64,000 nucleotides of DNA from Gemmatimonadaceae bacterium (GTDB lineage: Bacteria > Gemmatimonadota > Gemmatimonadetes > Gemmatimonadales > Gemmatimonadaceae), in the NCBI GenBank assembly GCA_036496605.1, contig DASXKV010000025.1, positions 62,001 to 126,000 on the forward strand, written 5' to 3'. The position numbers were made by a program, and so were the translations under genes. Shown piece after piece: positions 9,503 to 17,222 of the stretch. The notes below the pieces were generated by a model. That model was not told the origin of the DNA and made no database searches. It was given only the letters and a program-made list of their open reading frames with translations. The stretch's first letter is position 1. Each line of letters opens with the position of its first letter.

Positions 9503-9610
9503 CTACTGCTCGAACCAGATGACGGCCGTGCGGGTTTGTTGTTCACGAGCGCCAATGGCGAGATGAAGTTCCTGGTTGGATGGTCATCCCCGCTCAATCG
9601 TTAGGCACCT

Positions 9611-9934
9611 ATGGCTTCCCGCGTGTTCACGGACGAAGGCGGACGACGGTGGACGGTCTGGGAGGTCCATCCGACGCTCGCCGAGCGTCGCGAGCGGAAT
9701 ACGGGTCCGCAGATAGGAACACGGGAGCGGCGGCGCGTGACCGGGCCGCGCGTATACGTCCCCTCGAAGATGGCGGACGGCTGGCTGGCCTTTGAGTCGA
9801 GTGACGGCGAGCGCCGTCGCCTTGCGCCCATTCCTGAGATCCCCAGTGGCTGGGACGCGGCGTCGGTTGACGAATTGTCTGCGTGGTGCGCGATAGCTAA
9901 CCCGGCACCATCGCCTCGAAGACTCCTCGAGTAA
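9611..9934 (+). CDS. Family B small protein (107 aa), copy 2
   Basis: Carries the family B pattern (WTVWEVHPTLAERR; GWLAFESSDGERRRLAPIPEIP; SGWDAASVDELSAWC). ATG is at 9611, 4 nt after a CGTTAGGC octamer (9599-9606). It lies between a family A and a family C gene on the same strand, with gaps of 108 and 49 bp. Soluble; function unknown. Confidence 0.7.
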   Translation: MASRVFTDEGGRRWTVWEVHPTLAERRERNTGPQIGTRERRRVTGPRVYVPSKMADGWLAFESSDGERRRLAPIPEIPSGWDAASVDELSAWCAIANPAPSPRRLLE

Positions 9935-9983
9935 ACGACTGTTCGCTTGTCCACGCTGGGCGCTCCAGCGAGGTTTTGGATCG

Positions 9984-10226
9984 ATGACCGAGCCATCGAA
10001 GCCTGCCGCCGAGTTACTCCGCGCAGCCCAACGAACCGCGCGACGGCTCATTGTCGACGGCGTCCCGTGGCTCGTGTATGAACTGCCGCCTCTGACGCTC
10101 GACCGCCGCAACACGCCGTCGCTCGTGTTCGAATCCGACACCTCGATCCGACGGGTTCGCGATTTTCCGCCCGATTGGCGGACGCTGAACGATGAGGATT
10201 TGTCGGCGTTGAGCTGGACAACCTGA
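9984..10226 (+). CDS. Family C small protein (80 aa), copy 1
   Basis: Family C pattern: a short N-terminal helix, a (V)PWLVYELP-type strand, SLVFESDTSIRRVRDFPPDW, and LNDEDLSALSW at the end. Relatives are at 11690-11893, 22739-22981 and 25374-25565. The order of motifs (W-V-Y/W-E, LxFE, RRV, P.W, L..LSW) mirrors a shortened family B protein. Function unknown. Confidence 0.65.
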   Translation: MTEPSKPAAELLRAAQRTARRLIVDGVPWLVYELPPLTLDRRNTPSLVFESDTSIRRVRDFPPDWRTLNDEDLSALSWTT

Positions 10227-10447
10227 GCTTGCCGATCGGAAGATCAGGAGTCACAGCCTGCACGTTTTCTGGACTGCGCCAATCAGGAGGATGGCCCTGT
10301 TGGGCAGTCTGCGGCGCCGCTCAGCGTGACCGCCTCAATTCGTGAAGCTCCTCGCCGGCGCCTAACGCGTCACTCGCGGGCAGCCGAGAGTGCAGAGGCT
10401 ACGACCCGAAATCCGTTCGGTTGCAGCGGCTCGGAAATGGGCCTTTC

Positions 10448-10463
10448 TGTGATCCGCGTCACA
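10448..10463. promoter_or_regulatory. CRP-type dyad TGTGA-N6-TCACA
   Basis: TGTGATCCGCGTCACA is a perfect match to the classical CRP half-site pair with 6-bp spacing. It lies about 75 bp upstream of the family A gene at 10538, in a 311-bp stretch that otherwise holds only a GCCTAACG octamer at 10360. A Crp/Fnr regulator is encoded at 26378, but its recognition helix differs from that of E. coli CRP, so the pairing is speculative. Confidence 0.4.
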
Positions 10464-10537
10464 CAGAGGTGCCCGGTCGTGTGCATCGATCTTGCACCAT
10501 TGTGCGTGTCGGCCCACCAGTTGCCTGAGGCCTCGCA

Positions 10538-10948
10538 GTGCTGTTCCCCTTCCTGAACGACCCCTACGCCGAAGCCATCGCGAAGCGCTGCCGCAGCGTA
10601 GTAGCACGCCAGCCAGGGAGTTGTCTCGACGCGGTCGCCGCCTCACTGAGCGTGCCGCGTGAGGCGCTCGGACAATTCATGAACGCGGAAGCGCGACGTA
10701 TCGATACCGTCTTTCTCATCGATCTCATGGCGGCATTCGTCTACGAGTGCGGCATCGATCCCACGTGGCTCCTCACGGGCGACTACGACGGCGAGATGCA
10801 CCGAAAGGCTCTCCTGCTCGGCGAAGACCGCGGCGCCCTCGGCGCGCGGGCCGTTCGCGATCTCGTCCAGCACGAATATCGAGAGTTACGTCCGGCGAAG
10901 CACTTCTTCTCACTCCCTGATCTGTGGGAGACTTCCCTCGGTAAGTAA
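10538..10948 (+). CDS. Family A XRE-like small protein, copy 2
   Basis: 136 residues from GTG. The segment LDAVAASLSVPREALGQF followed by RRIDTVFLIDLMAAFVYECGIDPTWLLTG reads like an XRE/CI helix-turn-helix: positioning helix, recognition-like helix, then the xxPxWLLTG exit common in phage-type repressors. The C-terminal 50 residues (YDGEMHRKALLLGED...HEYRELR) are shared only with copy 1. It may be a DNA-binding regulator of the neighbouring B genes; that role is inferred from position only. Confidence 0.65.
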   Translation: MLFPFLNDPYAEAIAKRCRSVVARQPGSCLDAVAASLSVPREALGQFMNAEARRIDTVFLIDLMAAFVYECGIDPTWLLTGDYDGEMHRKALLLGEDRGALGARAVRDLVQHEYRELRPAKHFFSLPDLWETSLGK

Positions 10949-11038
10949 GCAATGAGCGTTGTCAATATCTCCGCGAACGGCGCGCGCTGGCGTGCACTGG
11001 CCATTACGCGGGAAGACCTGCTGGTCGCTCGTTAGGCC

Positions 11039-11362
11039 ATGGCGTCGCGTGAGTTCGTTGACGGACGTGGACGGTCCTGGATTGTGTGGGATGTCCATCC
11101 GACGTTTGCAGAACGCCGTTATCGCCAGGAGGGACCGCCAGCGGGCGTCCGCGAGCGGCGACGCGTTGTCGACACGCGTCCGAAGCTCGCATCGAGCCTC
11201 AAGCAAGGTTGGCTCGCATTCGAAGCGAGCGATGGGGAGCGACGGCGACTCGCGCCGATCCCCGAGACGCCGCGAGGCTGGGCGGCCGCAACCGATGATC
11301 AACTGCGCACCTGGTGTGCACTGGCCAGTCCGGCGCCACCAGCTCGGCGACTCATCGAATAA
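11039..11362 (+). CDS. Family B small protein (107 aa), copy 3
   Basis: Closest in layout to copy 2: WIVWDVHPTFAERR, GWLAFEASDGERRRLAPIPETP, GWAAATDDQLRTWC. A CGTTAGGC octamer ends one base before its ATG. It follows a family A gene by 90 bp, repeating the A-B order of 9092-9934, and is followed after 4 bp by the next small gene. Confidence 0.7.
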   Translation: MASREFVDGRGRSWIVWDVHPTFAERRYRQEGPPAGVRERRRVVDTRPKLASSLKQGWLAFEASDGERRRLAPIPETPRGWAAATDDQLRTWCALASPAPPARRLIE

Positions 11363-11366
11363 GTGG

Positions 11367-11597
11367 ATGGCGAAACCATCCCTCACGCTCCTGCAGCGCA
11401 CCGTGATCCAGCGGCTACACGAGGCTGGCTTGGATGGCATCGCGGAATTCGCGAAGGACAACTGGTCCTTAGGCCAGCGGATTCCCGGTCACAGTAGACC
11501 TGAGTCGATGGATCCTCGAAACACGCAGTATCACGTACTCCTCGATGATTTCGAGCGCGCGAACGAGCAGGCCGACTCTACGGCCGTGGAAGATTAG
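11367..11597 (+). CDS. Hypothetical 76-residue protein
   Basis: ATG at 11367, four bases after the family B stop, so probably translationally coupled to it. Helical N-terminus (LLQRTVIQRLHEAGLDGIAEFAKDNW) and acidic C-terminus (LLDDFERANEQADSTAVED). No known domain. Confidence 0.55.
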   Translation: MAKPSLTLLQRTVIQRLHEAGLDGIAEFAKDNWSLGQRIPGHSRPESMDPRNTQYHVLLDDFERANEQADSTAVED

Positions 11598-11689
11598 AGC
11601 GCTCTCATTCCTGGTGCCGGCTCTCGCCGTGCCAAGCATGACGTGTTCAGCGCCCCAGCCCACCGCGTATAAGTCGCGGTCGGAAGCGG

Positions 11690-11893
11690 TCACCGTCCCC
11701 AACTGAGCTCATACAGCGCGGCGCTTGATAATTCGCGCCAATGTGGCGGATAGTCGCGCACGCGGCGTGCAACGCTCTCGGTCTCGAAGACGAGGGACTG
11801 ACCGCACGGCCATGGTCCCGCGTGCTCGTACACACACCACGCCACTTTGTCGACGACAAAGCGGCGCTCGTCCATGTGCGGTGTGATTCCCAT
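11690..11893 (-). CDS. Family C small protein (67 aa), copy 2
   Basis: MGITPHMDERRFVVDKVAW, then SLVFETESVARRVRDYPPHW and LSSAALYELSWGR. ATG 11893 lies one base after the TAA of the upstream gene (11895-12146), which fixes the start and suggests translational coupling. Family C pattern as in copy 1; function unknown. Confidence 0.65.
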   Translation of the reverse strand: MGITPHMDERRFVVDKVAWCVYEHAGPWPCGQSLVFETESVARRVRDYPPHWRELSSAALYELSWGR

Positions 11894-11894
11894 G

Positions 11895-12146
11895 TTACCG
11901 CTCGTCAATCAAATGGAAGAGGCGGCGCTCCCATTCGGTGAGCGCGGCGCGGCGCTCTCGCAGCGAGAGTGCCTGCATTTCGCGAAAGGTTTGCATCTGA
12001 GCGTGGGCCAACTCACAGAGCGAGCGAGCGCGTGTGATCGCCGCTCTGGAGTCCGCAACAATGTCTGCGCGTTGCTCTGCGCGGTCGCGGGCAACTGTTT
12101 GCTCAGCGTCGTCCAGAATACTCCACGTTTCCAATCTTTGAAACAT
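11895..12146 (-). CDS. Hypothetical helical protein (83 aa)
   Basis: Highly helical and charged (DDAEQTVARDRAEQRADIVADS; EMQALSLRERRAALTEWERRL), probably a short coiled coil. It lies directly upstream of family C copy 2 with a one-base gap. No family recognised. Confidence 0.55.
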   Translation of the reverse strand: MFQRLETWSILDDAEQTVARDRAEQRADIVADSRAAITRARSLCELAHAQMQTFREMQALSLRERRAALTEWERRLFHLIDER

Positions 12147-12268
12147 CGCTGCTTGCGCAGCGAACGGATAGCCTCACGTGAAGAAAGCCTGTAAGCCGTT
12201 ATGTGTGAGTGCCCTGACTATGAGCGCCGAGAAACCGAAGCCGTCCGTAGCCGTCCCTCCCTGTGTTG

Positions 12269-12454
12269 CTAGTCAATTCCTCGCGGCGTGAAATTGAACG
12301 CCATCTCGGCCTGTTGCTCATCGAGCTTCTGCCGAAGCTCGACTTGGTGCTTGACGGCCACGCGATGAGCGTGCATCTGAAACAGGCTGGAGAAAACGAG
12401 TGAGCCGAGAATGATGAGGACTGTCGCAATCCAGAGTGTGAGGGCCACTGTCAT
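12269..12454 (-). CDS. Single-helix membrane protein (61 aa)
   Basis: One N-terminal transmembrane segment (ALTLWIATVLIILGSLVFSSLF) followed by a charged cytosolic coiled-coil-like tail (VELRQKLDEQQAEMAF). Divergent from fabH. Hypothetical. Confidence 0.55.
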   Translation of the reverse strand: MTVALTLWIATVLIILGSLVFSSLFQMHAHRVAVKHQVELRQKLDEQQAEMAFNFTPRGID

Positions 12455-12568
12455 GGCTGGCGTCTCCCGGGAGGCGAGTCGGTGCGAACTCGAAGGTAGT
12501 ATCGAGAGACGAAGAGCTGGACGCGCAATTCAATAGCCACCTTTGTCGGGCTGGTATCAGTTTCCCTT

Positions 12569-13579
12569 GTGCGACGGGAGAATGCCTTGAGACGATCCAC
12601 TGCACGCAGCGGAGCAAGAATAGCGGCTCTCGGTGCCTACGTCCCAGAGCGTATCGTGACAAATCACGATCTCGAGCAAGTCTTCGATACCAGCGATGAG
12701 TGGATCGTCACTCGATCGGGCATACGCGAGCGACGCGTATCAGCCGACGACGAATTTACCAGCGACCTCTGTGTTCGCGCTGTACGTGATCTGCATTCGC
12801 GATCTCCCGACGGCCTAACGGGCGTTGAATTGATTATTGCCTGTACAACCACACCCGATTACGCCTTTCCCAGCGTTGCCTGCTTGGTCCAGGCTGAGCT
12901 GGGCCTTCGTAACACCGGAGCGATTGACCTCAATGCCACGTGTGCCGGCTTCGCCTACGGATTGCATATCGCCAACGGGCTGGTGACAGCGGGCATTCAC
13001 AAGAGAGTCCTCATTGTCGCTGGAGAAACACTCAGTAAGGTCGTCGACAATACGGATCGCGCGACTGCCATTCTCTTCGGTGACGGCGCCGGCGCGGCCC
13101 TCGTCGAATCGGATAAGCAAGGGCGCTTCCTCGCTAGCCACCTCGGCGCGGATGGAGAAGGCGCCGCGCATCTGTACCGCACAGGCCTTTCCTCTCGCCT
13201 GGCTCCCGTGGACAACACGGGATTGATCCGCCAAAACGGACGACAGGTGTACCGGTGGGCCGTGGAAACCGTTGCCGCCGGCGCGATGTGCCTGGTGAAG
13301 AAAGCGGGACTGAGAATAGACGAGATAGATTGGTTCGTTCCGCACAGCGCGAATCTGCGAATCACAGAGGCCGTGTGCGAACGAATTGGATTTCCGATCG
13401 AGCGAACCTTGAGCAGCCTCACCTACTATGGCAACACATCGTCAGCGACGATTCCACTCGCTCTCGTTGAGGGAGCTCGCGAAAGCACGATCAAGAACGG
13501 TGATCGCGTCCTCCTCTATGGTTTTGGCGGCGGCCTGGTCCACGCCGGCGTACTTGTGGAGTGGGCTCTTCATGAGTGA
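12569..13579 (+). CDS. fabH: 3-oxoacyl-ACP synthase III (KAS III)
   Basis: Thiolase-fold condensing enzyme of about 330 residues. The Cys-His-Asn triad is visible: DLNATCAGFAYG (Cys about 125), WFVPHSANLR (His) and YYGNTSSATIPLAL (Asn). N-terminal GAYVPERIVTNHDLE and WIVTRSGIRERR are typical of FabH, which starts fatty-acid synthesis from acyl-CoA and malonyl-ACP. GTG 12569 or TTG 12587 (after GGGAG) could start translation; TTG has the better ribosome binding site. It is not next to other fatty-acid genes, so it may be a second, specialised KAS III. Confidence 0.92.
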   Translation: MRRENALRRSTARSGARIAALGAYVPERIVTNHDLEQVFDTSDEWIVTRSGIRERRVSADDEFTSDLCVRAVRDLHSRSPDGLTGVELIIACTTTPDYAFPSVACLVQAELGLRNTGAIDLNATCAGFAYGLHIANGLVTAGIHKRVLIVAGETLSKVVDNTDRATAILFGDGAGAALVESDKQGRFLASHLGADGEGAAHLYRTGLSSRLAPVDNTGLIRQNGRQVYRWAVETVAAGAMCLVKKAGLRIDEIDWFVPHSANLRITEAVCERIGFPIERTLSSLTYYGNTSSATIPLALVEGARESTIKNGDRVLLYGFGGGLVHAGVLVEWALHE

Positions 13580-13669
13580 CGGAGTCGTTGCACCGATCGC
13601 GTAACGGGATCTCCTTGCGACCGGTCGCTTGACGATTTAAATCCGCGGTCCTATCCTTCCACTCACCTG

Positions 13670-14017
13670 ATGACTGGAAGCGCGATGAATCGCACGCCAC
13701 CTGAAATGCTGCAGGGAACAGTCGACATTCTCGTCCTTCGAGCGCTCGCCTGGCAAGCGATGCACGGCTACGCCATCTCACGGTGGCTCGACGGCCGCAG
13801 CGACGGCGTGCTCTCGGTCGAAGGCGCTGCGCTCTACCAGGCGCTGCATCGCCTCGAGCGACGGAAATGGATCATCTCCGAATGGGGACTCTCCGAGAAC
13901 AACCGGAAAGCGAAGTACTACTCGCTCACGACCGCCGGACGTAAGCAGCTTCGCACCGAGACGTCGACATGGATGGCGTACGCCGACGCCGTCCACAAAG
14001 TCCTCAGTCCAGCGTAG
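13670..14017 (+). CDS. PadR-family transcriptional regulator
   Basis: About 110 residues with the PadR winged helix: MLQGTVDILVLRALAWQAMHGYAIS, VEGAALYQALHRLERRKWI, WGLSENNRKAKYYSLTTAGR. ATG 13685 is an equally good start. It sits 12 bp upstream of an ADOP permease, the usual pairing in Acidobacteriota and Gemmatimonadota, and probably controls it. Confidence 0.9.
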   Translation: MTGSAMNRTPPEMLQGTVDILVLRALAWQAMHGYAISRWLDGRSDGVLSVEGAALYQALHRLERRKWIISEWGLSENNRKAKYYSLTTAGRKQLRTETSTWMAYADAVHKVLSPA

Positions 14018-14029
14018 CGGAGAACACCC

Positions 14030-16699
14030 ATGAGCATCGGTCGTCGCTTCTTCAAGCTGCCGTGGCGCTCGCGCACGACGATCGCTCGCGACGTCGACAC
14101 CGAGCTGTCGTTCCATCTCGACATGCGGATTGCCGAGCTACGCGCTCGTGGTCTGAGCGAAGACGCCGCACGCCAGCAGGCGATGGCTGAATTTGGAGAT
14201 CTCGACTTCACGCGCGTGTACTGCCGGCGACAGGACGAGCGCACCGAGCGCGACGATCGACACGCGGACCGACTCGCGGAGTGGCGGCAAGACTTGGCCT
14301 ACGCAGTGCGAACGCTCCGGCGAAGCCCGGCCTTTGCCATCGTGTCGCTTCTGACGCTTGCGATCGCGATCGGCGCGAACACCGCTGTGTTCACCGTGTC
14401 GCGGGCGGTGCTGCTGCAACCGCTTCCGTACGCCGACGCAGATCGCGTCTATCGGGTCTCCTCGAGCTGGCCGGGGCATCCAACGGATGTCGTCCCCCTA
14501 TCGCCGGCCGATTTCGCCGACTTTCAGCAGACTCAAACGAGCTTCAGCGGTCTGGGAGCCATCGTGCCGAGTCAATCGGTGATCTGGCGACCGAAGTCCG
14601 GCGATCCCAAATCACTCGACGCGCTCCTCGTCGGCTCGAATCTCTTCAGCGTCCTCGGCACGCCAGCACTGCTCGGCCGCGCGATCATCGCCGGTGATGA
14701 AATCCCTGGCAACGATCATAACGTCGTGCTGTCGTTCGACTGTTGGCAGCGGGACTTCGGTGGCGACGCGGGCATTGTCGGACAGTCGATCGAGCTCAGT
14801 GGTGCAACGTATCGAGTGATTGGCGTAATGCCGTACGGCTTCTTGATCGGACAACACGAGGACCTGTGGCTTCCGTACGATCAAGCCGGTACGCTCAAGG
14901 ACGTCGTTCGCGCGCGCAAACAACATTACGTCCACGCCATCGGCCGACTGAAGGCCGGAGTTACGCCGGCCCGCGCGCTCGCCGACCTCCGCACGGTTGC
15001 CGCTCGGCTCGCGCAGCAGTATCCCGAGGCGGACAGCGCACGGAGCGCGAGCATGCGCCCGGTGCGCGACATCATCAGCGGCGATCTCCGTCCCGCGCTC
15101 CTGCTGTTGCAAGGTGCCGTCGCTCTCGTGCTGCTCATCGCCTGCGCGAATCTTGCGAATCTGGCACTCTCCCGCACGATGGGCCGACGTCGCGAGCTCG
15201 CGACGCGCGCCGCACTCGGCGCCGGCCGAGCGCGACTCGTGCGACAGCTCGTCACGGAATCCCTCTTGTTGTCCATCATCGGCGGCGCGATGGGCGTCGG
15301 CCTGGCGATGGCGGCAACACGATTATTGTTGTCGGTCAATCCGACGACGCTGCCGCCGATGTTCGATGCGCGCGTCGACGCTGGCGTGCTCGCGTTCAGC
15401 CTCGCCGTCTCCCTCGTCACCGGTGTGCTGTTTGGCTTGCTGCCGGCGCTCGACGGCTCGAGCGCAAATCTTTATGAGTCTCTAAAGGACAGCGGCCGCG
15501 GAAATAGCGGCGGCCGAGCGAGCGGGCGCGTGCGGAAAACCCTGGTCGTCGCACAGGTGGCGCTCGCTCTCATTCTGCTGACTGGCGCCGGACTCCTCAT
15601 TCGGAGTTTCGGTGAGCTCACGCGCGTCACACTGGGCTTCGATCCACAGGGAGTCGTGACTGCAGGTCTTCGTGCGGCCGGCGATCAATACGAAGATCCT
15701 GTACGGGTCAATGCGTTCTACGATGGCGTCATCGACGATCTGTCGCACGCGCCAGGGGTGACGGCCGTCGGTGCGGTGAGTGACTTGCCGACTCGCGGCG
15801 GAAGCGGAACTGCGCTTCGCATCGAGGGCGAGCAGAATGACGAGGCGCGGTTGCCTGAGCTCACGTATCTCAGCGTCCGCGGTGATTTCTTCAAGGCGTT
15901 GCGCATTCCGATCATTGCCGGTCGCGGGTACGACGCGCGCGATCGTCCCGATATACCGGAAACGACGATCATCAACGAGACAACGGCCAAGCGCTTTTTC
16001 CCGAAGGGTGATGCCGTGGGTCGTCGGATCAGGATCGGGCCGGACCCGAACGGCACCTGGATGACCATCATCGGCGTGGCAGGCGACTTCCATTCCGAGG
16101 GACTCGATACTCCCGTCAAGCCGACGCTCTATGCGAACCATCGCCACGAAGCGTGGATGCGGTCGATGTCGCTCGTGATGCGCACGTCACGCACCGCCGC
16201 CGATGCCGGTGCATTGATCCGCCGAGCGATTCGCGCGCGCGATCCATCGCTTGCCGTCCGCGATGTGGAAACACTCAACGGCGTCGTCGGTGGCAGCCTC
16301 GCGTCGCGCCGATTCGCGCTCGGCTTGGCGACGTGCTTTGCGCTCATCGCGCTGACGCTCGCGGCCGTTGGCATCTACGGCGTTCTCGCCTACAACGTCG
16401 CCAATCGCACTCGCGAGTTCGGCGTCCGTATCGCACTCGGCGCCTCGTCGTCCCGCGTGGTCTCGCTGGTTGTGCGCCAGGGTGTGGTGGCGTCACTCGT
16501 GGGGATCGTTGCGGGTCTTGTTGGCGCACTACTCGGCGCGCGGCTCTTGAGTGGAATGTTGTTCGGCGTCACGACACTCGATGTGCGCACGTATGGGTCG
16601 GTCGTGCTGCTGGTGTTCATCGTTGCCATGATCGCGTGCATCGTGCCGGCGCTTCGCGCGACGCGCGTCGACCCGCTGACGAGTATGCGGGCGGACTGA
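14030..16699 (+). CDS. ADOP-type MacB/FtsX permease (889 aa)
   Basis: Layout in order: soluble prefix domain (residues 1-85, DVDTELSFHLDMRIAELRARG), one TM helix and MacB-like periplasmic core (about 100-350), an FtsX block of three helices with the cytosolic coupling loop RRRELATRAALGAGRARLV (about 370-480), a second periplasmic core, and a final FtsX block (VGIYGVLAYNVANRTREFGVRIALGASSSRV). This is the duplicated permease fold of Acidobacteriota/Gemmatimonadota; family members are presumed partners of MacB-like ATPases in mechanotransmission or export. No ATPase is nearby. Unlike most other permeases here it has no CGTTAGGC octamer. Confidence 0.9.
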   Translation: MSIGRRFFKLPWRSRTTIARDVDTELSFHLDMRIAELRARGLSEDAARQQAMAEFGDLDFTRVYCRRQDERTERDDRHADRLAEWRQDLAYAVRTLRRSPAFAIVSLLTLAIAIGANTAVFTVSRAVLLQPLPYADADRVYRVSSSWPGHPTDVVPLSPADFADFQQTQTSFSGLGAIVPSQSVIWRPKSGDPKSLDALLVGSNLFSVLGTPALLGRAIIAGDEIPGNDHNVVLSFDCWQRDFGGDAGIVGQSIELSGATYRVIGVMPYGFLIGQHEDLWLPYDQAGTLKDVVRARKQHYVHAIGRLKAGVTPARALADLRTVAARLAQQYPEADSARSASMRPVRDIISGDLRPALLLLQGAVALVLLIACANLANLALSRTMGRRRELATRAALGAGRARLVRQLVTESLLLSIIGGAMGVGLAMAATRLLLSVNPTTLPPMFDARVDAGVLAFSLAVSLVTGVLFGLLPALDGSSANLYESLKDSGRGNSGGRASGRVRKTLVVAQVALALILLTGAGLLIRSFGELTRVTLGFDPQGVVTAGLRAAGDQYEDPVRVNAFYDGVIDDLSHAPGVTAVGAVSDLPTRGGSGTALRIEGEQNDEARLPELTYLSVRGDFFKALRIPIIAGRGYDARDRPDIPETTIINETTAKRFFPKGDAVGRRIRIGPDPNGTWMTIIGVAGDFHSEGLDTPVKPTLYANHRHEAWMRSMSLVMRTSRTAADAGALIRRAIRARDPSLAVRDVETLNGVVGGSLASRRFALGLATCFALIALTLAAVGIYGVLAYNVANRTREFGVRIALGASSSRVVSLVVRQGVVASLVGIVAGLVGALLGARLLSGMLFGVTTLDVRTYGSVVLLVFIVAMIACIVPALRATRVDPLTSMRAD

Positions 16700-16776
16700 A
16701 TTCGTAGAGTCGACTGCTGTTAGCCGCTCGCGATTTCGCGGGTTGAACGAAAACCTGACGGCTCGCCGCTGGATGG

Positions 16777-16802
16777 CACGATGCTAGCATACTCGCATCG
16801 TG
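16777..16802. promoter_or_regulatory. Inverted repeat upstream of blaI, candidate BlaI operator
   Basis: CACGATGC and GCATCGTG form perfect 8-bp arms around a 10-bp spacer, 34 bp before the blaI start. BlaI/MecI repressors bind dyads in their own promoters and are removed when the M56 partner triggers cleavage. No other operator candidate is visible in this gap. Confidence 0.5.
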
Positions 16803-16835
16803 TCAATCGATTAGCATCCGACGCGGGCGGACTTC

Positions 16836-17222
16836 ATGGTCAAGTCACTCTCCGAGCTCGGCAGACGCGAACGTCAGATCATGGACATTGTCGTCCGTCG
16901 AGGGCGCGCGACCGCTGCCGACGTGTTGGCCGACCTTCCCGATCCCCCGAGCTACTCCTCGGTCCGCGGGATGCTTCGACTGCTCGAGGAGAAAGGATAC
17001 GTCAGCCACCAGTGGGACGGGCCGCGATACGTATATCTGCCTGGCGATCCGGCTCGCCTTCGTCGCGACGCCATTCGGCACTTCGTGAAGACGTTCTTCA
17101 ACGACTCCACAGAAGACGCGGTCGTCGCGCTGCTCGGACCGAACGGCAAATCGATGACACGCGAGGAGCTCGCTCGCCTCGGCGCGATCATCGAGCAGGC
17201 GAAGAAGGGCGGCCGCACATGA
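16836..17222 (+). CDS. blaI: BlaI/MecI-family repressor
   Basis: 128 residues with the penicillinase-repressor winged helix: LGRRERQIMDIVVRRGRATAADVL, SYSSVRGMLRLLEEKGYVSH and a C-terminal dimerisation segment. Its TGA overlaps the ATG of the M56 peptidase (ATGA), the normal BlaI-BlaR1-like arrangement. It probably represses this operon and perhaps distant genes. Confidence 0.9.
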   Translation: MVKSLSELGRRERQIMDIVVRRGRATAADVLADLPDPPSYSSVRGMLRLLEEKGYVSHQWDGPRYVYLPGDPARLRRDAIRHFVKTFFNDSTEDAVVALLGPNGKSMTREELARLGAIIEQAKKGGRT

